From: Tissierellia bacterium
GTDB lineage: Bacteria; Bacillota; Clostridia; Tissierellales; Tissierellaceae
Assembly: GCA_012521625.1 (NCBI GenBank)
Contig: JAAYLY010000189.1
Coordinates: 1-9,830, forward strand
Reading direction: 5' to 3'
Length of the DNA: 9,830 nt
Shown: in pieces, positions 6,867 through 9,830 of the stretch
How the letters are laid out: each line of letters begins with the position of its first letter
How positions within the stretch are numbered: the first letter of the stretch is position 1
The notes under the pieces: model-generated
The model's database searches: none
What the model saw: the letters and a program-made list of their open reading frames with translations, nothing else
Told to the model about the DNA's origin: nothing
Translations under genes and position numbers: made by a program

Positions 6867-6893
6867 TTAACTTATGAAAAATAATTAACATAT
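6858..6893 (+). repeat. 18-base tandem duplication across the hutI stop codon
   Basis: GAAAAATAATTAACTTAT (6858-6875) is followed directly by GAAAAATAATTAACATAT (6876-6893), with one mismatch in 18. The first copy contains the last codons and TAA of hutI; the second repeats them in untranslated DNA before the transporter gene. It looks like a recent slippage or unequal-crossover duplication. Confidence 0.8.
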
Positions 6894-6913
6894 GGAAGAG
6901 GTAAGAGGAACCA

Positions 6914-8026
6914 ATGATAAGTGAAATGATCAAGGGGTTTTTCCTAGTATTTGCAGCAGAAATGGGAGATAAGAGTCAGATCATAGCCATGACCTTTGCC
7001 ACCCAATATAAGAAGAAGGACGTCTTGGCCGGTATTGCCTTGGCGGCCCTCTTAAACCATGGACTGGCCATAGCCCTTGGTAGGTATATATCACAGCTCA
7101 TACCACTTAATCTTTTACAGATCATCAGCGGTTTTCTCTTCATCCTATTTGGCATAACCGCCCTTCTGGATGAGGAGTTGGAAGATTACGAGGGCCATAG
7201 GTCCTACGGTCCCATCTTTACCGTAGCCCTGGCCTTTTTCATCAGTGAATTAGGGGATAAGACCCAGCTTACGGCCATGACCCTAGCTAGCCAGTCCCTA
7301 TACCCTATATTTATCCTCCTTGGAACTTCCTCAGCCATGGTTGCCACCAGCGGCATCGGCATATTGGTAGGAAGTAAGGTTGGAGATAGGATACCAGATG
7401 TTTTAGTAAAGATTATCTCATCCATAGTCTTTCTGGTTTTCGGCCTATTTAAATTGGCAGAAAGCCTGCCAGAAAGATTCCTGACTACCAGTAATATTAT
7501 ACTTTTCATAGGAATAATTGGAGCCATAGAACTTTTCCTTCTAAATAGATTAACTGCCACCAACCGTCCATCAGCTATGAAGGAGGCGGCGGAAAAACTA
7601 TATAAGCAGACGGAAGCCATTAAGCAGTCCCTAGATGAAATCTGCCTGGGGGATGAAGTATGCGGAAGCTGCTCAGGGAAAAGCTGTTTAATTGGCTTTA
7701 TCCGCTTTATAATTAGGGAAGCTAGGGAGAAGAAAGACTATTATAGGGATTTTAATATAGATATAAATCGCTTTATAAGGAAGAATTATGATAGGAGGCA
7801 GGTTATCAAATCCTTAGGCCTTATTCTTGCTGACTACTATAAATTTAAATGGGTAGACGATGATAACTTTGTTATCAAAAAGATCAAGGATTCCTTAGAG
7901 TATATACTCTTTAATAAAACCATAGATGAATTATATGACCTAGATAAGTATGTGGGAGAGGTCAAAAAGATAGATAGAGAGATGGCCAGCTTACTAGAGG
8001 CTGAAATTCAATACAATTTAAATTAG
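6914..8026 (+). CDS. GDT1/TMEM165 (UPF0016) family cation transporter with C-terminal cysteine domain
   Basis: Integral membrane protein with the two family signatures E-x-G-D-K-[ST]: 'EMGDKSQ' at 16-22 and 'ELGDKTQ' at 112-118, one at the start of each repeat. Relatives (yeast Gdt1, human TMEM165, bacterial MneA and related proteins) move Mn2+ or Ca2+ out of the cytosol; export of Mn2+ is the best guess. About seven hydrophobic segments span residues 1-211. Bacterial relatives usually end near 190-230 residues, but this protein has 370. The soluble tail (about 213-370) carries C244-x5-C250-x2-C253-x4-C258, a possible metal or redox site, then a charged, mostly helical region I do not recognise. 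ATG 6914 follows AGAGGA (6904-6909), 47 bases after hutI with no terminator. No Mn riboswitch is seen upstream. The response regulator starts 11 bases after its stop. Confidence 0.88.
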   Translation: MISEMIKGFFLVFAAEMGDKSQIIAMTFATQYKKKDVLAGIALAALLNHGLAIALGRYISQLIPLNLLQIISGFLFILFGITALLDEELEDYEGHRSYGPIFTVALAFFISELGDKTQLTAMTLASQSLYPIFILLGTSSAMVATSGIGILVGSKVGDRIPDVLVKIISSIVFLVFGLFKLAESLPERFLTTSNIILFIGIIGAIELFLLNRLTATNRPSAMKEAAEKLYKQTEAIKQSLDEICLGDEVCGSCSGKSCLIGFIRFIIREAREKKDYYRDFNIDINRFIRKNYDRRQVIKSLGLILADYYKFKWVDDDNFVIKKIKDSLEYILFNKTIDELYDLDKYVGEVKKIDREMASLLEAEIQYNLN

Positions 8027-8037
8027 AGGTGTATATT

Positions 8038-8691
8038 GTGTCCATAAGGTTACTTATCGTAGATGACCATAGGCTTTTTAGAGAAGGCTTGAAGAAGATA
8101 CTAAAGGAGACTAGGGATATAATCATAGTATCGGAAGCCGGGGACGGAGAAACCGCCATAAAGAAAGCCAATATCTACAATCCCGATATAATCCTGCTGG
8201 ATTTAAAGATGCCTGGAATGGATGGGAAGGAAGTACTCAGGAGGGTGAAGGATATAGGGATCAAGAGTAAATTTATCATACTATCAGCCTCTTTAGCCAG
8301 GGGTGACATAATCGATTCCATCAAATTAGGAGCCGATGCCTATTTATCTAAGGATATTAACAGCAATAATCTGATTAAGGTTATAAGAAGTGTATATAAG
8401 GGAGAGTATCCAGTAAGGGCATCCTTAAATAAGATCCTGAATGAAAATATAAAAGAAGAGGAGATGGAGATGGCCAGTGGAGACCTAGAAAAGATTGACT
8501 TACTCTCCAGGAGGGAATATGAGATCTTATCGTTGGTGGCCTCAGGCTTTAGCAATAAGGAAATAGGAGAAAAACTCTTTATTAGCGAAAAGACTGTGAA
8601 AAATCACTTAACCAATATATTTAAAAAGATTGAGGTACAGGACCGGGTACAAGCCACTATCTTTGCCTACAACAACCAGATAGTATCTTAA
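8038..8691 (+). CDS. NarL/LuxR-family two-component response regulator
   Basis: Cytoplasmic phosphorylation-controlled transcription factor of 217 residues. The N-terminal receiver domain (1-120) has the acidic pair D9-D10, phospho-acceptor D55 ('LLDLKMPGMDG'), S83 and the invariant K105 ('YLSKD'). A linker of about 30 residues leads to a LuxR-type helix-turn-helix (about 154-217): 'LSRREYEILSLVASGFSNKE', then 'FISEKTVKNHLTNIFKKI'. I prefer GTG 8038 over the in-frame GTG at 8029: AGAGG (8025-8029), overlapping the transporter stop, is eight bases before 8038, and 'MSIRLLIVDDH' is a typical opening. It is cotranscribed with the transporter. No histidine kinase is in the window, so it is an orphan here. 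DegU/LiaR-like regulators are the nearest comparison; the target is unknown. Confidence 0.93.
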   Translation: MSIRLLIVDDHRLFREGLKKILKETRDIIIVSEAGDGETAIKKANIYNPDIILLDLKMPGMDGKEVLRRVKDIGIKSKFIILSASLARGDIIDSIKLGADAYLSKDINSNNLIKVIRSVYKGEYPVRASLNKILNENIKEEEMEMASGDLEKIDLLSRREYEILSLVASGFSNKEIGEKLFISEKTVKNHLTNIFKKIEVQDRVQATIFAYNNQIVS

Positions 8692-8852
8692 GGATTAAGA
8701 TATATTGGTTAGGCCTTAAGATTAAAGAATAATACAAGGGCTGATGAATATAATGCTTATATCCATAATGACTAAAGATATAATATTAATTAAAGCTATG
8801 TGTAGAGTCATGACGTAGAAGATGAATTGTAAAGACCTAGATAATATTGCCT
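8692..8852 (+). other. 3' untranslated region between the response regulator and its terminator
   Basis: The first strong terminator lies 160 bases after the regulator stop, so the transcript would carry a long 3' tail. CTTAAGG (8687-8693) and CCTTAAG (8714-8720) can pair but have no T-run. A TATAAT at 8779-8784, with no good -35, could start a short RNA of about 100 bases ending at the terminator. A 24-codon ATG frame (8744-8818) has no recognisable product. Nothing here can be called a gene. Confidence 0.4.
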
Positions 8853-8895
8853 TGCGAAATAGGGGAATGGATAAATCCCCTGTTTCGCATTTTTT
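8853..8895 (+). terminator. Strong Rho-independent terminator ending the hut-transporter-regulator unit
   Basis: TGCGAAATAGGGGA (8853-8866) pairs with TCCCCTGTTTCGCA (8876-8889): 14 pairs with one G-U and a nine-base loop, followed by TTTTTTA. It is GC-rich at both ends of the stem and the strongest terminator in the window. It probably closes the transcript begun before hutH and protects the rRNA operon from read-through. Confidence 0.93.
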
Positions 8896-9420
8896 ATTTA
8901 TATATAATTAATGTTTTTTATAAAAAATGATTAATATACCTTTATCTAGCTAAAGAATTTTTTTGTTATACTAACGCTAATTATAATCCCACCATAAATC
9001 AATTCTAATAATCTAATTGATCTGTCGATAACATAAAGCAATAATATAAAGCAAGAAATATAGCGCAAGTCCTATAAACTATTGGCTACAAATTATAGTA
9101 AGTTTTAAACTTATAACTGGCTCTTATTAGCAAGCCTATACATTTCTTTGGGAATAAATTAGTTTTTAATATGGTTATATAATTCTTAGTTAATAAAACT
9201 AGATAAATAGAGGATAAGCAATAGGTTGAGAGTGTAACAAATAATTCCGAAGCAGAATAATATTAATATAGTGTAGTACAAATAAGATAACTAGCTATGC
9301 AAATAAGCATTATAAAAGTAAAAGATAAAAGGTAAAAAGATGTTTAAAATTAAATAAATGGGTATAATATATTATATTATGGAAAACCCCAAGTCTGTGA
9401 GACCTAGGGAGAAATTTGCA
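8896..9420. other. Gene-free AT-rich region upstream of the rRNA promoters
   Basis: About 525 bases with no ORF of useful length on either strand and no tRNA or CRISPR pattern. Small structures are present: ATCAATT (8998-9004) with AATTGAT (9015-9021), a palindrome TAAGTTT-T-AAACTTA (9099-9113), and a repeated ATAAAGCAA near 9032-9053. A TATAAT at 9363-9368 has no good -35. Such AT-rich DNA in front of rRNA operons often bends and binds nucleoid proteins, but nothing specific is shown here. Confidence 0.6.
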
Positions 9421-9428
9421 AAAAGGTG

Positions 9429-9457
9429 TTGACAAAGTTTCAAAAACCATGTATAGT
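9429..9457 (+). promoter_or_regulatory. rRNA operon promoter P1
   Basis: TTGACA at 9429-9434, an exact 17-base spacer, then TATAGT at 9452-9457 (one mismatch to TATAAT). A-rich sequence lies immediately upstream (AAATTTGCAAAAA), resembling a partial UP element. The start would be near 9464, about 290 bases before 16S rRNA. Confidence 0.9.
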
Positions 9458-9516
9458 ATGTAATTGTCAGCTGCAGTAATTCAGTTTTGAGAGGAAAAAG
9501 GAATTACAAAAAACAG

Positions 9517-9545
9517 TTGACATTTCATCCGAAAGGGTGTAAGAT
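9517..9545 (+). promoter_or_regulatory. rRNA operon promoter P2
   Basis: TTGACA at 9517-9522, a 17-base spacer, then TAAGAT at 9540-9545. An A-run lies just upstream (AATTACAAAAAACAG). The start would be near 9552, so the transcript would begin at the hairpin GTTGACT (9553-9559) / AGTCAAC (9568-9574). It is 88 bases downstream of P1. Confidence 0.85.
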
Positions 9546-9552
9546 ATAAATC

Positions 9553-9574
9553 GTTGACTCTTGAAGCAGTCAAC
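9553..9574 (+). repeat. Inverted repeat at the P2 start point
   Basis: GTTGACT and AGTCAAC pair over seven bases with an eight-base loop. It is followed by an A-run rather than a T-run, so it is not a plus-strand terminator. It could form a 5'-terminal hairpin on P2 transcripts or be a protein-binding site. The left arm resembles a -35 box but no -10 lies 17 bases on. Confidence 0.55.
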
Positions 9575-9590
9575 AAAAATAAAAAAGCTC

Positions 9591-9619
9591 TTGACACAAA
9601 CTTAAAGATGTGTTAAGCT
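9591..9619 (+). promoter_or_regulatory. rRNA operon promoter P3
   Basis: TTGACA at 9591-9596, a 17-base spacer, then TAAGCT at 9614-9619, a weak -10. The block TGTTAAGCTATAAAA resembles the P2 block TGTAAGATATAAA, which supports common origin by duplication. An A-run precedes the -35. The start would be near 9626, about 130 bases before 16S. Confidence 0.65.
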
Positions 9620-9678
9620 ATAAAAGTCGCTTCGAGAGAGGCAGACACAGAACCTTAAAAATTAAACAGTGTGAGGTA

Positions 9679-9721
9679 CTTTGAATTAACCATACAAGGA
9701 TTAATCCTTGTCAGTTCAAAG
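9679..9721 (+). other. Stem-loop in the 16S leader
   Basis: CTTTGAA (9679-9685) pairs with TTCAAAG (9715-9721), and inside it ACAAGGA (9694-9700) pairs with TCCTTGT (9705-9711) around a TTAA loop; the inner 18 bases form a perfect palindrome. There is no T-run, so it is probably part of the pre-16S leader fold or processing structure. Upstream, CCTTAAAAATTAAACAG resembles sequence commonly found before 16S in Firmicutes. Confidence 0.6.
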
Positions 9722-9756
9722 ACTAATATAGTCAGCAAAAGAGCTAAATCAAACTT

Positions 9757-9830
<74 letters not shown>

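Noticed and set aside
8029..8037. Response-regulator start at GTG 8029
   Set aside because: The ribosome binding site AGAGG ends at 8029, so this codon would overlap it. GTG 8038 has correct spacing.
8744..8818. 24-codon ORF after the response regulator
   Set aside because: Weak ribosome binding site only three bases from the ATG, low-complexity hydrophobic product, no recognisable match.
8896..9420. CRISPR array or tRNA in the AT-rich region
   Set aside because: Only short scattered repeats are present, with no regular repeat-spacer pattern and no cloverleaf or TTCAA-type T-loop.
9586..9598. rRNA boxA antitermination element (GCTCTTGACA)
   Set aside because: It resembles GCTCTTTAACA only with a gap and a mismatch, and it overlaps the P3 -35 box, which explains the sequence better.

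Overview
The window looks like a chromosomal segment from a low-GC Firmicute of the Clostridia, perhaps near the Tissierellales. That placement is an inference. It rests on AT-rich intergenic DNA, strong GGAGG-type ribosome binding sites, heavy use of AGG (Arg), CTA (Leu) and ATA (Ile) codons, and a 16S rRNA 5' end of clostridial type at the right edge. All recognised genes are on the plus strand and read towards the rRNA operon.

Layout. (1) 1-451: a short GAF-like C-terminal fragment with no convincing start. (2) 556-1572: a LacI/GalR-family repressor with its own promoter and a long terminator hairpin. (3) 1573-2007: a regulatory intergenic region with an inverted repeat, an extended -10 promoter, a 16-codon leader ORF and an intrinsic terminator whose 5' arm contains the leader stop codon. 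(4) 2008-6866: a histidine-utilisation cluster, hutH - hutU - ftcD remnant - hutI. (5) 6914-8691: a GDT1/TMEM165-type cation transporter with an unusual cysteine-bearing C-terminal domain, then a NarL/LuxR response regulator, ending at a strong terminator (8853-8895). (6) 8896-9756: a gene-free AT-rich stretch, then three tandem sigma-A promoters and the leader of an rRNA operon. 16S rRNA starts at about 9757 and runs off the window.

How the genes work together. HutH deaminates histidine to urocanate, HutU hydrates it to imidazolonepropionate, and HutI opens that to N-formimino-L-glutamate. The next step would be glutamate formimidoyltransferase (FtcD). At its expected place only a 35-codon remnant remains, with a perfect ribosome binding site, the FtcD N-terminal signature, a short piece resembling an internal FtcD segment, and then the hutI start. 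The enzyme that removes the formimino group must be elsewhere, or the pathway here stops at formiminoglutamate.

The most interesting points are the hutH leader and the ftcD scar. The leader peptide (MKWKKTSNKIEKDLKP) shares the spaced residues KW...NKI...P-stop with the tryptophanase arrest peptide TnaC, and its stop lies inside the terminator, which suggests attenuation by ribosome stalling. The GDT1 protein with a C-x5-C-x2-C-x4-C tail next to an orphan response regulator is a third lead.
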